A stretch of 64,000 nucleotides of DNA from Lewinellaceae bacterium (GTDB taxonomy: Bacteria; Bacteroidota; Bacteroidia; Chitinophagales; Saprospiraceae), in contig JACJYN010000003.1 in assembly GCA_020636095.1 (NCBI GenBank), forward strand, positions 1,488,001 through 1,552,000, given 5' to 3'. The position numbers were made by a program, and so were the translations under genes. Below, in pieces: positions 52,771 to 61,987 of this stretch. Under the pieces are notes generated by a model. The model saw nothing but the letters and a program-made list of their open reading frames with translations. It ran no database searches and was not told the origin of the DNA. Position 1 is the first letter of the stretch. Each line of letters starts with the position of its first letter.

Positions 52771-54737
52771 TCCAGTTGCCCGATCCATTTCCTCCCGAAA
52801 ACCACCTTGTAGTCGCCCTTTTCCAGATCGCGCCCAACCGGCTGGAAGCGGCCGCCCAGGTTCTCTGCCAGAAACTGCTCGGCAATCGCCCAGAAGGAAA
52901 TCCAGCTGCCGGCTTTTCGGTAGTCATGTACTTCCTCGGGGTAGTAAAAGTAGATGACTTTCTTGCCGGCTGAATTCAGGGCATCGGCAAAGTCGTCGAC
53001 CTGTTTCTTCGGCACACGGCCGTCCTTACTGCCGGTGGTCAGTAATAGAGGGCTTTGGAAATTTTGAACATAGTTGATAGGAGAGTGCCGCTGCAGAAGC
53101 CTGGCGCCATCAGCCGTATAAGGATCACCCACGCGCGTGCGCCAGAGTGCATTATCCGTAAAGGGAATGCGTGAAAAGGCATCCAGGTCGGCCGGGCCGT
53201 ACATGGATACCCCGCAGGCATAGAGCTCAGGCGCAAAGGCCAGCGCGGCGGCTGTAGCATATCCACCGTACGACCAGCCCCACATGCCGATCCGGCCTTC
53301 CCGGGCGATCCCCTGGCGGATGGCCCAGCGGGTGATGTCCTCCTTGTCGTGGAGCATGGCTTCGCCCCATTGCTGGTCTCCCAGGCTGGTAAAGTGTTTA
53401 CCCAGACCGGTACTCCCGCGAAATTCGGTATTGATCACCGCATAACCCCGGTTGGCCAGCAGCTGAAAATTGCGGGTATGAAACCATTGGTTCCAGTGTA
53501 TGACACCAGCCCAGGGCCCGCCGTGCATGTACAGGAGGGTGGGCAGCGGTTGCTCCGGAACGCCGTCGCCGTTGGTATCGGCGCCGGGAGGCAGGTAAAC
53601 GTGGACGGGCAATTCATAGCCGTCGCGGGCCACAACGCTGAAAGCTTGCCGGCTGGCCAGTGGGTAGCCGTCCAGGGCGGGATAATCATTGAACAGGTGG
53701 GTAAGTTGCCGGTTGCCCCGGTTGAAGAGGTAATAGGTGACGGGGCCGCCTTCCAGCTTCCGCAGCAGCCAGGTGCGGCCATCGACACTGGCTTCAGCGA
53801 AGCTGGCGTTGCCCTGAAGCAGGCGGTTGGCATAGTCGAAATCGGCCTGAGCGGCGGCATCCAGAAAGTGGCGGCGGGCGTTGGCGAATACGCTGAGCAC
53901 CATCTGCGGCCGGCCGTCGGGGGCAATCATGGCCCCAAAGGGTAAGATATCGGCCTTGCCGTCGGCGACGATCAACCGGATGGCGCCGGTTGGCGCATCG
54001 ATGGCCACCAGCGCCGTCTTATCCCGGCCGGTATTATCCGTAGCATAAACCGTTTGCCCATCAGCGCTGACGCTCACCACATCCTGGAAGCCGCCGATAA
54101 ACTGGCTTTCCTCGAAAGGGTAGCGCAGCCGTTCCTTCCAGACGGCGCCGTCGTAGGTATAAATGGAGTACCCATTGATATCATTGAGCAACCGCCCGGC
54201 GCGCAGGCGGAGTTGCTGGTCGAAGTAAATCTGCTGAAAATCCAGCGGAGGGCTCATCTTCTGGTATTTCCCCGTTCCCAGGTGAATGCGGTAGATGCCG
54301 TTGAGGCTGTCTTTTTCTCCTACGATTGAAACGACGGCCTCTTCCGGGCGTTGTGGGCTGAGGGCTTCGATGCGCAATTGCTGGAAAGGGAACAAATAGA
54401 TTTCGCGCTTTCTCCGCCCGTCTGGCCCCATCAGGACCAATTGTTTGCCGCTACTTTGCACTACAGCCAGAATGCTGCCTTCCGGGGTGAGTTTCCAGTT
54501 CAGTAAGGCGCCATCGAAGGGGAGGCTTTGTTCCCGGGCGGGGCGCTGCGTTTCAATGAAAAAAAGGCGCCCGGCCTGCACGCTGCGCCGCTGGTAGTAA
54601 ACCCTCCTGCCGTCCGGCGAAAGGGTAATGGCGAAAGGGTCTTTCTCCTGGAACAGGCTATCGCGGGGAATGAGCGGAGCCTGTGCTACGAGGTATAACT
54701 GACAAATGGCGAAAAGCAATAGGAGCTGTAACTTCAT
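52767..54737 (-). CDS. S9 family (prolyl oligopeptidase-type) serine peptidase
   Basis: The 656-residue product has a signal peptide (ending LYLVAQA). A seven-bladed propeller-like N-terminal region follows (PDGRRVYYQRR, VSVSADGQTVYATDN) and an alpha/beta-hydrolase domain from about residue 375. Catalytic residues are S489 in GWSYGGYAT, D572 in TTGSKDGRVP, and H604 in EEVHDYRK, where the family usually has GHG. These enzymes release dipeptides or acylated amino acids from short peptides. It should act in the periplasm or outside, and could feed the POT transporters, though they are not linked. The downstream metallopeptidase-like gene overlaps by 4 bases (ATGA), a sign of translational coupling. 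Confidence 0.92.
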   Translation of the reverse strand: MKLQLLLLFAICQLYLVAQAPLIPRDSLFQEKDPFAITLSPDGRRVYYQRRSVQAGRLFFIETQRPAREQSLPFDGALLNWKLTPEGSILAVVQSSGKQLVLMGPDGRRKREIYLFPFQQLRIEALSPQRPEEAVVSIVGEKDSLNGIYRIHLGTGKYQKMSPPLDFQQIYFDQQLRLRAGRLLNDINGYSIYTYDGAVWKERLRYPFEESQFIGGFQDVVSVSADGQTVYATDNTGRDKTALVAIDAPTGAIRLIVADGKADILPFGAMIAPDGRPQMVLSVFANARRHFLDAAAQADFDYANRLLQGNASFAEASVDGRTWLLRKLEGGPVTYYLFNRGNRQLTHLFNDYPALDGYPLASRQAFSVVARDGYELPVHVYLPPGADTNGDGVPEQPLPTLLYMHGGPWAGVIHWNQWFHTRNFQLLANRGYAVINTEFRGSTGLGKHFTSLGDQQWGEAMLHDKEDITRWAIRQGIAREGRIGMWGWSYGGYATAAALAFAPELYACGVSMYGPADLDAFSRIPFTDNALWRTRVGDPYTADGARLLQRHSPINYVQNFQSPLLLTTGSKDGRVPKKQVDDFADALNSAGKKVIYFYYPEEVHDYRKAGSWISFWAIAEQFLAENLGGRFQPVGRDLEKGDYKVVFGRKWIGQLE

Positions 54738-54788
54738 AGTTAATTAACCAATCAGGTGGCTACAATATTTTCAACCGGGGGTAACAAT

Positions 54789-55223
54789 CTACCTCCCCAT
54801 CCTCTCCCGCAGCACCGACGGCGCCACTCCAAACGCCTTTTTAAACGATTTGGTAAACGACCGGCGGTCGGAAAAGCCTAACCGGAAGGCAATGTCTTCA
54901 ATTGTGTAGCCGTCCGCAAGCAGCGCTTTGGAAGCGCCCAGCCTCAGGTCCAGCACCTGGCGGTAAGGGGTGGCGCCGAAGGCCTCTTTATAGGTTCGCA
55001 GCAAGTGGTATTTTGACAAAGCGGCCTCACGGGACAGCTCATCAAGCTGGATATTCCTGTGGAAATTTTCAAGAATGTACTGCCGCACAATACAGAGGCG
55101 CCGGTACAGTTCTTTCCGCGTAGAGGGGCGTTTGGCGGTAATACCCTGCAATTGACGTTCTATCTCTTGCTGGCGGAGCTGATCCGGCATGCCCTGCACA
55201 TGCAGTGGTGTGAATTTTGTCAT
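54789..55223 (-). CDS. Short AraC-family regulator (DNA-binding domain only)
   Basis: The product of about 144 residues consists of a short N-terminal segment and an AraC-type double helix-turn-helix (YILENFHRNIQLDELSREAALSKYHLLRTYKEAFGATPYRQV, IEDIAFRLGFSDRRSFTKSFKKAFGVAPS). No ligand-binding or histidine-kinase domain is present, so it likely responds to an unlinked signal. ATG at 55223 is preferred over one at 55322. It is upstream of the S9 peptidase gene on the same strand (about 50 bases), and could regulate or be co-transcribed with it. Confidence 0.88.
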   Translation of the reverse strand: MTKFTPLHVQGMPDQLRQQEIERQLQGITAKRPSTRKELYRRLCIVRQYILENFHRNIQLDELSREAALSKYHLLRTYKEAFGATPYRQVLDLRLGASKALLADGYTIEDIAFRLGFSDRRSFTKSFKKAFGVAPSVLRERMGR

Positions 55224-55415
55224 GATGTCTAGTTTTCGAAATAGGTGATAAATGGCTCCTCCATTCAAAAGGGAAGCCCTGAAAACCAGACTGAAAAAAG
55301 ATGATGTTTGACCAAAACACAAAGATGCTGAATTCCCGATAGCGGAAACAACCTAATCTATAAACGGGGCAATTTTATCGACCGGGTGGGGGAGGAGGGG
55401 TTGCTGAATGTTGGT

Positions 55416-55465
55416 AGTTGTTTGTTGCTTGTCTATCCCAGTTGGGAAACAAACAACAAACAACC
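55416..55465 (-). terminator. Long hairpin after the GH13 gene
   Basis: AGTTGTTTGTTGCTTGT (55416-55432) pairs with ACAAACAACAAACAACC (55449-55465) at 15 of 17 positions, with an inner TCCCA-gt-TGGGA stem. It lies 12 bases beyond the GH13 stop on the minus strand. No T-run follows, so terminator strength is uncertain. The rest of the gap to the AraC gene shows nothing. Confidence 0.5.
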
Positions 55466-55477
55466 ATCAACCCATCC

Positions 55478-58276
55478 TTACCGGACCACAAAAACCTTCG
55501 CTTCCGACCGGTTTCCGGCAGTCAATTTAAGGGTATAGGTACCGGAGGGCAGTTGGAAATTGATTTCCAGCCCGTGCCAGCCCTGCCCTTGCTGGCCAAC
55601 TTTCCGGGAATAAACCTGCTGGCCGGTTAAGTTGAATACCTGGACGGCGGCCTCCGAGGAACGAGGCAACTCATAGCTCAGCATCAACAACCCGTCGGTT
55701 GGATTCGGGGCCAGGTGAAGGCCCAGAGAACCAGGGGCCGGCAGCGGCTCGGCGGCGCCAACGGTATAGTCGACCGGCTCGGAAGTGTACATGCGGTATT
55801 CGCCCGCCTGCAAGGGCAGCAGTTGGTTGGGCGTCAGAACATTGATGCTCTCCCGGCTGAAGAACTCGTACCAGGCGCCGGCAGTGGGGAAGACCGATGA
55901 GGCATTACCGGCTGTAATGCCCGTATTCGCTACGGCAACAACTGTAATGTCGGAGCCAAATAGTTTTACCTTTTTAATCGACGAGCCGAGGTCCGTTTCG
56001 AAGTTGGTACTTTGGAAAGCATCGTAGGCCTTGCGCATAGCGATGAGCTGTCGCGTCACATTGTACAGATGACGGCGGGCCTCATTTTCGAAATAATCCC
56101 AGCGGATGGGCTTGTTACCGACCCGGCAATCGTTGCTGATCGTGCCGTCCTCACAATAGTTGATCGAATAGTCATAGCCCAACTCTCCGAACTGCCAGAG
56201 CATTTTAGGGCCAGGCACGGAGTAAAAGATGGTGCTCAGTGCCTCCACCCGGGACAAAGCCGTTTCGAAGTCGCGCACATTGTAATTCCCACTGGAGCTG
56301 CCATAGGTGAGCGCTTCGAACATCAGGCGTTCTTCGTCGTGGCTTTCCATGTAGGATACCAGAGCGTAAGGCGTATCCCATCCACGAGTTTTATAGGAAA
56401 GGCCGTTGAGGCCGCCGCCGCCTGCCCGGACGGCATCCCGGGAAGGATGATTTTGGTTGTTCCACACCATCATTCCTTCACCGTATCCGGTCAGTTCCTT
56501 TTCTTCGGCCCAGTCGGCAAAATGCTCCAGGATAGTATAGGAACCAGGGGTGGTTTGCCACATGACGTCAGCGTAGTGCTTGATGATGGCGATGCGGCTG
56601 GCGTCATAGGCGCCGGCGTCGAAGGGGCCGTTTGTATTTTGGGTGAGGCCTTTCGACAGGTCGAACCGGTATCCATCCACCCGGAATTCGGAAAGCCAGT
56701 AAGGGATAACCTTATCGAGATAAGCCCGGGTCGCCGGGCTTTCGTGGTTGATATCCAGGAAAACGCTGAATGCATGAGTAGCCTGTTGGTTCAGCCAGGG
56801 GTTGTTGGGCGCCGGGCGGTTGTTGGCCGAATCCCAGTAGAGGGCGCCTAATGGGCTGGGCAGGTCAATGTGGTTGTAAACGACATCGAGGATGACAGCC
56901 ATGCCGCGGGCGTGGCAGGCGTCGACGAAGCGTTTAAATTCCTTGATCGGGCCGTAATACTTGTCCAGCGCCATGTGAAAAGTGGGGTTGTAGCCCCAAC
57001 TCTCATTGCCGGCAAATTCGTTGACCGGCATCAGTTCGATAGCGTTGACGCCCAGCCCCCTCAGGTAGTTCAAGGTGTCTATAAGCGTGGTGTAGTCATG
57101 GCGCGCCAGGAAATCGCGGAGCAGCAACTCGTAAACCACCAGTTCTTCCTTCGCAGGGCGGCTGAAGTTGTTCACCTGCCAGTTGTATGCCGCAACCGCC
57201 GGGTCAATCAGCGTGACGATGCCCTGGGCGCCCGCGGGGTAATCCGGCAGGTTGGGGTAGGTCACATTCGGAATGAATGGGTCATTGCCCGGGTCCAGGA
57301 TAAGGGTGCTGTAGGGATCGGCAACGCGAATGTTCCCATCCACCAGATATTGGAATGTAACCGGCCCCTCTTCGGGCAGGCCGTCGATCTCGATCCACCA
57401 GTGGCCATCATCAGTTGGGGTCATCTGATAATCGACATTCACCTGATAATCATTGAAATCGCCTAATACGAAAACGTTCTCTTTACCGGGAGCGTAGAAC
57501 AAAAGTTTCAGGCTGCCATTCCCAAAAGTGATGCCCGTTTCCAGCCCGGCCGGCGGGTCCGCCGGCGCTATATCCAGCGCGACGATATAGTTGAATGACA
57601 AGGTTTGTGGTTCTACGCCGTTGTCTACGACGATCTCCACCAGATGATTGCCCATGCTGCCGGCAATGAGGTTGTAATTCAGGACGGCGCCCGTTTGTTC
57701 GGTGAGCAGGCTGCCATTATCAAAAACGGAATAGGTAACTTCCTGAGTAGCTGTGACAATTACCGGAATGGTTTCACCGGCCTGGACGATTACCAGGCTG
57801 GAAGTGGGGCTTTGCAGCAGGACGCCCCCGTCGAACACATCCAGGAAGATATCGCTGCCTCCCTGGGCGCGGCCGGACTGGCTGCCGTCCGCATTTCGGA
57901 AAACGAAGGCCAGCTGTTGTATGTTTTCAGTATTCGGGACGTTGAAAAAGCTCCGGATAGAGGGAGAGAAGGTAAAACTATAGAGGTTGCTCTGGCCGGG
58001 CACTAATGTCATACGCCAGTTGGGGTTTGCCACGCCCCAGGTGGTGGGGACGTAACGCCAGTCCGAACTACCGCTGCTCTGATTGGTGATCACTCCGGTG
58101 TGGAGGTAAACGTCGCAGTTACAATTCTGGAGGCCGGCGTTTCCCTGAGTAGCGTCAAAGAAGACCGTCACTTCTTCATCGGGGTTGGGCGCAGCCGGTT
58201 CGCTGTAGACCACCTGCGCCTGCAAGCTGACTACAGAAATTATGACAATAAGAAATAGAAGTAATTTCCGATACAT
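55478..58276 (-). CDS. Secreted GH13 alpha-amylase family enzyme with T9SS type A sorting domain
   Basis: The 932-residue product has a signal peptide (ending VVSLQA). It then has immunoglobulin-like domains, a CBM48-like segment (about 248-325; KLLFYAPGKENVFVLGDFNDY), and a GH13 barrel from about 375 to 760. Catalytic residues are visible: D539 in VDGYRFDL (nucleophile), E584 in TILEHF (acid/base) and D647 in MESHDEE. DVVYNH is conserved region I. The last 80 residues (LHLAPNPTDGLLMLSYEL, VQVFNLTGQQVYSRKV, LPSGTYTLKLTAG) are a T9SS type A sorting domain, so the enzyme should be exported by SprA and displayed or released. It should act on alpha-glucans; the exact substrate is not deducible. 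No SusCD genes are adjacent. Confidence 0.93.
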   Translation of the reverse strand: MYRKLLLFLIVIISVVSLQAQVVYSEPAAPNPDEEVTVFFDATQGNAGLQNCNCDVYLHTGVITNQSSGSSDWRYVPTTWGVANPNWRMTLVPGQSNLYSFTFSPSIRSFFNVPNTENIQQLAFVFRNADGSQSGRAQGGSDIFLDVFDGGVLLQSPTSSLVIVQAGETIPVIVTATQEVTYSVFDNGSLLTEQTGAVLNYNLIAGSMGNHLVEIVVDNGVEPQTLSFNYIVALDIAPADPPAGLETGITFGNGSLKLLFYAPGKENVFVLGDFNDYQVNVDYQMTPTDDGHWWIEIDGLPEEGPVTFQYLVDGNIRVADPYSTLILDPGNDPFIPNVTYPNLPDYPAGAQGIVTLIDPAVAAYNWQVNNFSRPAKEELVVYELLLRDFLARHDYTTLIDTLNYLRGLGVNAIELMPVNEFAGNESWGYNPTFHMALDKYYGPIKEFKRFVDACHARGMAVILDVVYNHIDLPSPLGALYWDSANNRPAPNNPWLNQQATHAFSVFLDINHESPATRAYLDKVIPYWLSEFRVDGYRFDLSKGLTQNTNGPFDAGAYDASRIAIIKHYADVMWQTTPGSYTILEHFADWAEEKELTGYGEGMMVWNNQNHPSRDAVRAGGGGLNGLSYKTRGWDTPYALVSYMESHDEERLMFEALTYGSSSGNYNVRDFETALSRVEALSTIFYSVPGPKMLWQFGELGYDYSINYCEDGTISNDCRVGNKPIRWDYFENEARRHLYNVTRQLIAMRKAYDAFQSTNFETDLGSSIKKVKLFGSDITVVAVANTGITAGNASSVFPTAGAWYEFFSRESINVLTPNQLLPLQAGEYRMYTSEPVDYTVGAAEPLPAPGSLGLHLAPNPTDGLLMLSYELPRSSEAAVQVFNLTGQQVYSRKVGQQGQGWHGLEINFQLPSGTYTLKLTAGNRSEAKVFVVR

Positions 58277-58402
58277 TACTGTTCGATTTTAATGGTTTGG
58301 AATGGCAGTTTGGTAACAGGAAGGAAGTTGACAGGTTATTTAAGCCATTACTGAATCAACGAACCCATCAGAGGCAAGGTCAAAATTAAGCATAACCCAT
58401 AA

Positions 58403-58437
58403 AAAAAGAAAGGAGCGACGAAAAAGATTCGTCGCCC
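58403..58437 (-). terminator. Intrinsic terminator of the RNA-binding protein gene
   Basis: On the minus strand, GGGGCGACGAA, a short loop, and TTCGTCGCTCC are followed by TTTCTTTTTTT. It lies about 36 bases after the RRM gene stop. The stem and T-run make it a classical Rho-independent terminator. Confidence 0.8.
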
Positions 58438-58472
58438 CTTGTCTATTCGTCTATCTTAACCAGGAGGGTTGT

Positions 58473-58964
58473 CTAGTAGCGGTCTGAATTGTAGTTGCCA
58501 TCGCTGTTGCGATCGCGGCGGTTGTAGTTGTCTCGGTCGTCGCGGCGGTTGTAGTTGTCACGGCCTCCACCTCCACCGTAGCTGTCGCGGCGGTTGTAGT
58601 TGTCGCGGCCTCCGCCTCCACCGTAGCTGTCGCGGCGGCTGTAATTATCGCGGCCTCCGCCTCCATTTCCGCCGAAGCTTTCGCGGCGGTTAAAATTGCC
58701 GCCACCCTGGCGACGGTTGCCACCGCGCGGTTCGGCTTTTTTAACTACGATGGTGTTGCCATCCAGGTCGGTGTCGTTCAGTCGTTCGATGGCGGCATAG
58801 GCCTCATCGTCATTGGGCATTTCGACAAAGCCGAAGCCCCGGGATTTCCCGGTGAAGTGGTCGGTGATGACTTTGGCGGTGTCTACTTCCCCAAAAGATT
58901 CAAAAACTTCCCGAAGCGTGTCACTGTCGGTGTCAAAGTTGAGCCTAGCAACAAAAATGTTCAT
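58473..58964 (-). CDS. RRM RNA-binding protein with Arg/Gly-rich repeat tail
   Basis: The 163-residue product has one RNA recognition motif at residues 1-78, with RNP2 (IFVARL) at 3-8 and RNP1 (RGFGFVEM) at 42-49. The tail (about 80-163) is rich in Arg, Gly, Asp, Asn and Tyr, with repeats of RRDSYGGGGGRDNYN. Bacterial RRM proteins of this kind are often cold-induced and act as RNA chaperones or stability factors; the tail could promote self-association. ATG at 58964 begins directly at the RRM; an upstream in-frame ATG at 59033 would add an unrelated hydrophobic stretch. A good promoter about 290 bases upstream implies a long leader, often a site of temperature control. Confidence 0.92.
   Translation of the reverse strand: MNIFVARLNFDTDSDTLREVFESFGEVDTAKVITDHFTGKSRGFGFVEMPNDDEAYAAIERLNDTDLDGNTIVVKKAEPRGGNRRQGGGNFNRRESFGGNGGGGRDNYSRRDSYGGGGGRDNYNRRDSYGGGGGRDNYNRRDDRDNYNRRDRNSDGNYNSDRY
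58515..58688 (-). repeat. In-frame 45-base tandem repeats coding the RGG-like tail
   Basis: Two nearly identical 45-base units encode RRDSYGGGGGRDNYN, flanked by degenerate copies (NRRESFGGN..., RRDDRDNYN). Such repeats can expand or contract in frame and vary tail length between strains. Confidence 0.8.
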
Positions 58965-59349
58965 TACAGAAAAAATTAATATGTGAAAAAGGTTAAAAAA
59001 TGAAAAATGCCGAATCTGAATGCCTTCTTCCAACGAGCAGGACTAAGGGGTGCTCACCGTAGCGGCAGCATCCTAAGCGTAGTCAGGATTTTAACGGGCT
59101 TTCTGTAGGGGAAGGTCCCAAAAAATGGCTGGCTAAACTCGGATGGAGGGGGCGTCTTGCTCAATAACAAGCGCAAGACGGGATTACTACTTTGCTTATC
59201 ACATAAATTAGAATAAAAAGAGACAAAAAAAGTTAAACCAAAAAAATGTAACCAAAGATAATGAAAAAAGTAGGTAAGAATCAAGAGAGCGCACTAAAAA
59301 ATTAGTATAAATAACCGCCGTCTGTTTTCTGCCACCTACCTCATCCCTC
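58965..59349 (-). other. Long leader and upstream region of the RRM gene
   Basis: The 385-base gap between the RRM gene and the CHU_C-domain gene is largely non-coding. It holds the promoter described separately and, if that is right, an untranslated leader of about 280 bases. No coding frame is supported. I did not resolve a clear fold by eye. Confidence 0.45.
59253..59284 (-). promoter_or_regulatory. Candidate promoter of the RRM gene
   Basis: On the minus strand TTG (59284-59282) is followed after 21 bases by TATCTTTG (59260-59253), fitting the Bacteroidota -33/-7 consensus. Transcription would begin near 59246, about 280 bases before the RRM start codon. Confidence 0.5.
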
Positions 59350-61305
59350 TCACCTCACCAACTGCACATCTCCCCGAAACTTCCGCACCAACCCATCCAG
59401 AAAACGCACTTCAACCATATAGGTGTGCACTCCGGCCGGTACTGGCCTTCCTTTGAACCTCCCATCCCAGCCGTTTCGGCTATCGTTGGTAAAAACATCC
59501 GTAGTCTCAAAAACCAATTCTCCCCAGCGGGTGAAAACGCGAAATACAGCTACCTCCTCTGATTTTCGGCTCTGCGGATAAAAAGTGTCGTTGCGCCCAT
59601 CGCCGTTGGGGCTGAAGGCATTGGGGATGTACACATTCCTGTCTTTCAGCACCCGGATGGCGATAGAATCCAGTGCGGTGCAGCCGTTGGCGTCGGTGAT
59701 GGACAGGAAGTAGAAAGTATCGTTGAAAGGACGCAGGGTAGGGCTGGCACAAGAGGTACAGGATAAGATAGACAAGGTATCCCCCAGCCATTGGTAATTG
59801 AACGGAGGGCTGCCTACTATATCAGCCTGAAGGGCCAGGCTGTCACCCAGAAAGACCTCCCTGTCTGCTCCCAGGCTGAGGCGTAAGGTAGCCTCTGTAA
59901 TAAAAACGGAATCAGAGGCCTCGTCGCAGCCACTGCTAAGGGTGACGGAATAGTTGCCTCCCTGTTTCACAGCCAGCTCCGGGCCGGCAGAGCCGTCGCT
60001 CCATAGAAAACTGCCGCCGGCCACCGTGGGCGCCAGAGTGATGGTTTCGCCCGGACAGAGGGCGTTCGGAAACTCGCCCAGATCGATTGAAAGGGAGTCG
60101 ATGAAAACGTTGGTGGAGTCGTTTTGTATGGCGGTGGCAGGGTTATCTGATACAGCAATAGCGCCCAATCCTTCTGGCAGGCCACTCAGTGTCGCCTGGT
60201 TTTTATACACCCCGAAAGCATCATCGGGGACGTTAACGGTAACTGCCAGCTCGCTGCGCCCCTCCGGCAGGTTGATCCTTTCAATCCTCAGCCGGTTGGT
60301 TCCAATGCCGCCGGCAGTGATCGTCCCGCCCACCGGATTGTCGATGGCGGTGATGAGGAATCCTTCCGGGAATACATCCTCAAAAGTGAGATTCACCTGC
60401 ACCCGGCCGGAAGCATTGGCCATTTCAAAATAGTACGTTAGTTCCGTACAAGGGATGGCCTGCACCGGTTCCACCCGCTTCTTCATCTGCACCGTGTAAG
60501 GGCAAGAGCAGCCGTCGCTGCGCTGGGCGGCCGGGCCGGTGGCTTCAATGGTGACTTCACCGGTGGTTTTGTCGATCGCAAAAAAGCTGTTCTGGCTGCC
60601 TGTGCCAGGGGAGCTGCCGTAGCCGAAGAGGTTGCCGAAGGCGTCAAAGAAAATGGAACCGAGGGTTCCTCCTGTATTATCAGTCGGAAAAGGAGTAAGG
60701 ATCTGCCCCTCCTGGGTATCGATGATGACCAGCCTTTGGTTGAGGGCGTCCCAGCCGTAGAGCGTAGCCTCATCAGTTGGGTCAAAAGCTATGTCGTAAA
60801 CGGCGGAATGGTTGCTGGGGAAATTGACCGTTCTCGCCGGATAGCCTGCCGTTTCCAGGTCGACAAATAGGATGGCTTCGGTGGAGCCGTTGAAGCCGCC
60901 GCTGACCGAGAGGAGCACCAGGGATTTTCCATCCGGGCTCACATCGCCGGCCGGATAGCTGGCGCTGGACGGCATGCCTTCGGGCCGGCCCAGGGAAAAA
61001 GCGGCCCCGTTGCTGTCTATGCGGTAGAGTCCGCCGGTGTCTGAATCGACGGCGTAGATGAAATTGTCAGTCGAGCGGTAGCCCAGCCCGTTGAGGACAA
61101 AGCCCACCGGGCCGGCGGGCAGCCCGTTGAAGGTGACGTTGCCAGTGGCCTGGCTGACCTGCACCTCGTAGACGGTGCTGGAACTCTGCGGGGCGATGGC
61201 CAGATAGAAGCTGCCCCGGCAGGTGAAGGGCTGCTGGCCAGTGAGGCAAGGACAGACGAGTGCCCAGAAGGGCAGAAAGGCGAGATGTTTCATTTTGAAT
61301 TTCAT
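59350..61305 (-). CDS. Secreted protein with gliding motility-associated (CHU_C, T9SS type B) C-terminal domain
   Basis: The product of about 651 residues has a signal peptide (KHLAFLPFWALVCPCLTGQ). A propeller-like region follows (FYLAIAPQSSSTVYEVQVSQATG, IYAVDSDTGGLYRIDSNG, SPDGKSLVLLSVSGG), then a DUF11-like domain near residues 300-400, and PKD-like segments (PFNYQWLGDTL, FYFLSITDANGC). The end is a CHU_C domain: VYIPNAFSPNGDGRNDTFYP, VFTRWGELVFET, NGWDGRFKGRPVPAG. Type B domains direct T9SS export and are typical of adhesins and motility-linked proteins. ATG at 61305 (or 61293) begins the signal peptide; the upstream 61356 ATG does not. Specific function is unknown. Confidence 0.88.
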   Translation of the reverse strand: MKFKMKHLAFLPFWALVCPCLTGQQPFTCRGSFYLAIAPQSSSTVYEVQVSQATGNVTFNGLPAGPVGFVLNGLGYRSTDNFIYAVDSDTGGLYRIDSNGAAFSLGRPEGMPSSASYPAGDVSPDGKSLVLLSVSGGFNGSTEAILFVDLETAGYPARTVNFPSNHSAVYDIAFDPTDEATLYGWDALNQRLVIIDTQEGQILTPFPTDNTGGTLGSIFFDAFGNLFGYGSSPGTGSQNSFFAIDKTTGEVTIEATGPAAQRSDGCSCPYTVQMKKRVEPVQAIPCTELTYYFEMANASGRVQVNLTFEDVFPEGFLITAIDNPVGGTITAGGIGTNRLRIERINLPEGRSELAVTVNVPDDAFGVYKNQATLSGLPEGLGAIAVSDNPATAIQNDSTNVFIDSLSIDLGEFPNALCPGETITLAPTVAGGSFLWSDGSAGPELAVKQGGNYSVTLSSGCDEASDSVFITEATLRLSLGADREVFLGDSLALQADIVGSPPFNYQWLGDTLSILSCTSCASPTLRPFNDTFYFLSITDANGCTALDSIAIRVLKDRNVYIPNAFSPNGDGRNDTFYPQSRKSEEVAVFRVFTRWGELVFETTDVFTNDSRNGWDGRFKGRPVPAGVHTYMVEVRFLDGLVRKFRGDVQLVR

Positions 61306-61544
61306 AGCTTTCAGTAAAAAAACGTACCTTTTATAGGTATGATGGTATGCCGGCATTATGGTTTTGTGGCCAGGCAGTTGCAGCGCTTCTGTGAGCCTCC
61401 GGCCGGGAAATAGCCGCTATGAATTTAAACTTTTTTAATGGTAGCCTCCTGGTGCGGGCTAGCTTTTTTTTGGTAATGCGGCTTGCTTTTGCGCTTCTCT
61501 GCCCGTGATCTCAGGGCGATTGGGCAAGGCAGGGGCGTTTATTT

Positions 61545-61951
61545 TTACGGCCGGTACTGTTTTGGCGTAACGTGGCCAGCCCTCACTCTCCCCTCACCAC
61601 CAGCCGCTCCCCCCAAAGCTCCGCTGACCGCCTGCACCTGCAAAAAATACAGCCCGGGGGGCAGCCCCTCTATATCCAGTGTCATCTCCCGCTCCCGGCG
61701 GGCTTGTTTTCGCCATACTACTTGCCCATCGGCCCGGAAAAGCCGCATCAGCCCTTCCTGAGCCGGCGGGGCTCGGGCCCAGGCCAGGTGCAGCGGGCCG
61801 GAAGCAGGGTTGGGGTACAAAGAAAATGTTGCCTCTGGTCCTGGCCGGGCTTCCAATTACTTAAAGCTAATACGCAGGCTTGCGTTTTGTCTATGGCTGG
61901 CGGCAGCAGGCATAGTCCGAAAAGGGAAAAGGCCAATCCAAAAACGATCAC
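61545..61951 (-). pseudogene. Frameshifted small T9SS type A cargo remnant
   Basis: From 61951 one frame encodes a signal-peptide-like start (MIVFGLAFSLFGLCLLPPAID, then KTQACVLALS). Near 61858 the reading switches to another frame, which carries a T9SS type A sorting domain (FSLYPNPASGPLHLAW, LMRLFRADGQVVW, GLPPGLYFLQVQA). The second frame is preceded directly by a TAA and has only a TTG start. A single frameshift would join the two into a protein of roughly 130 residues that is little more than signal plus sorting domain. The C-terminal end (GGAAGGEGRVRAGHVTPKQYRP) is also atypical. It is read as a decayed remnant of a larger secreted protein. Confidence 0.55.
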
Positions 61952-61987
61952 AAATTCGTATCTTCCCGGCGGACAAAATCAGGAACC

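Noticed and set aside
58451..58723. Ala/Thr-rich frame within the RRM gene tail
   Set aside because: A low-complexity product of reading the RGG-coding repeats in another frame.
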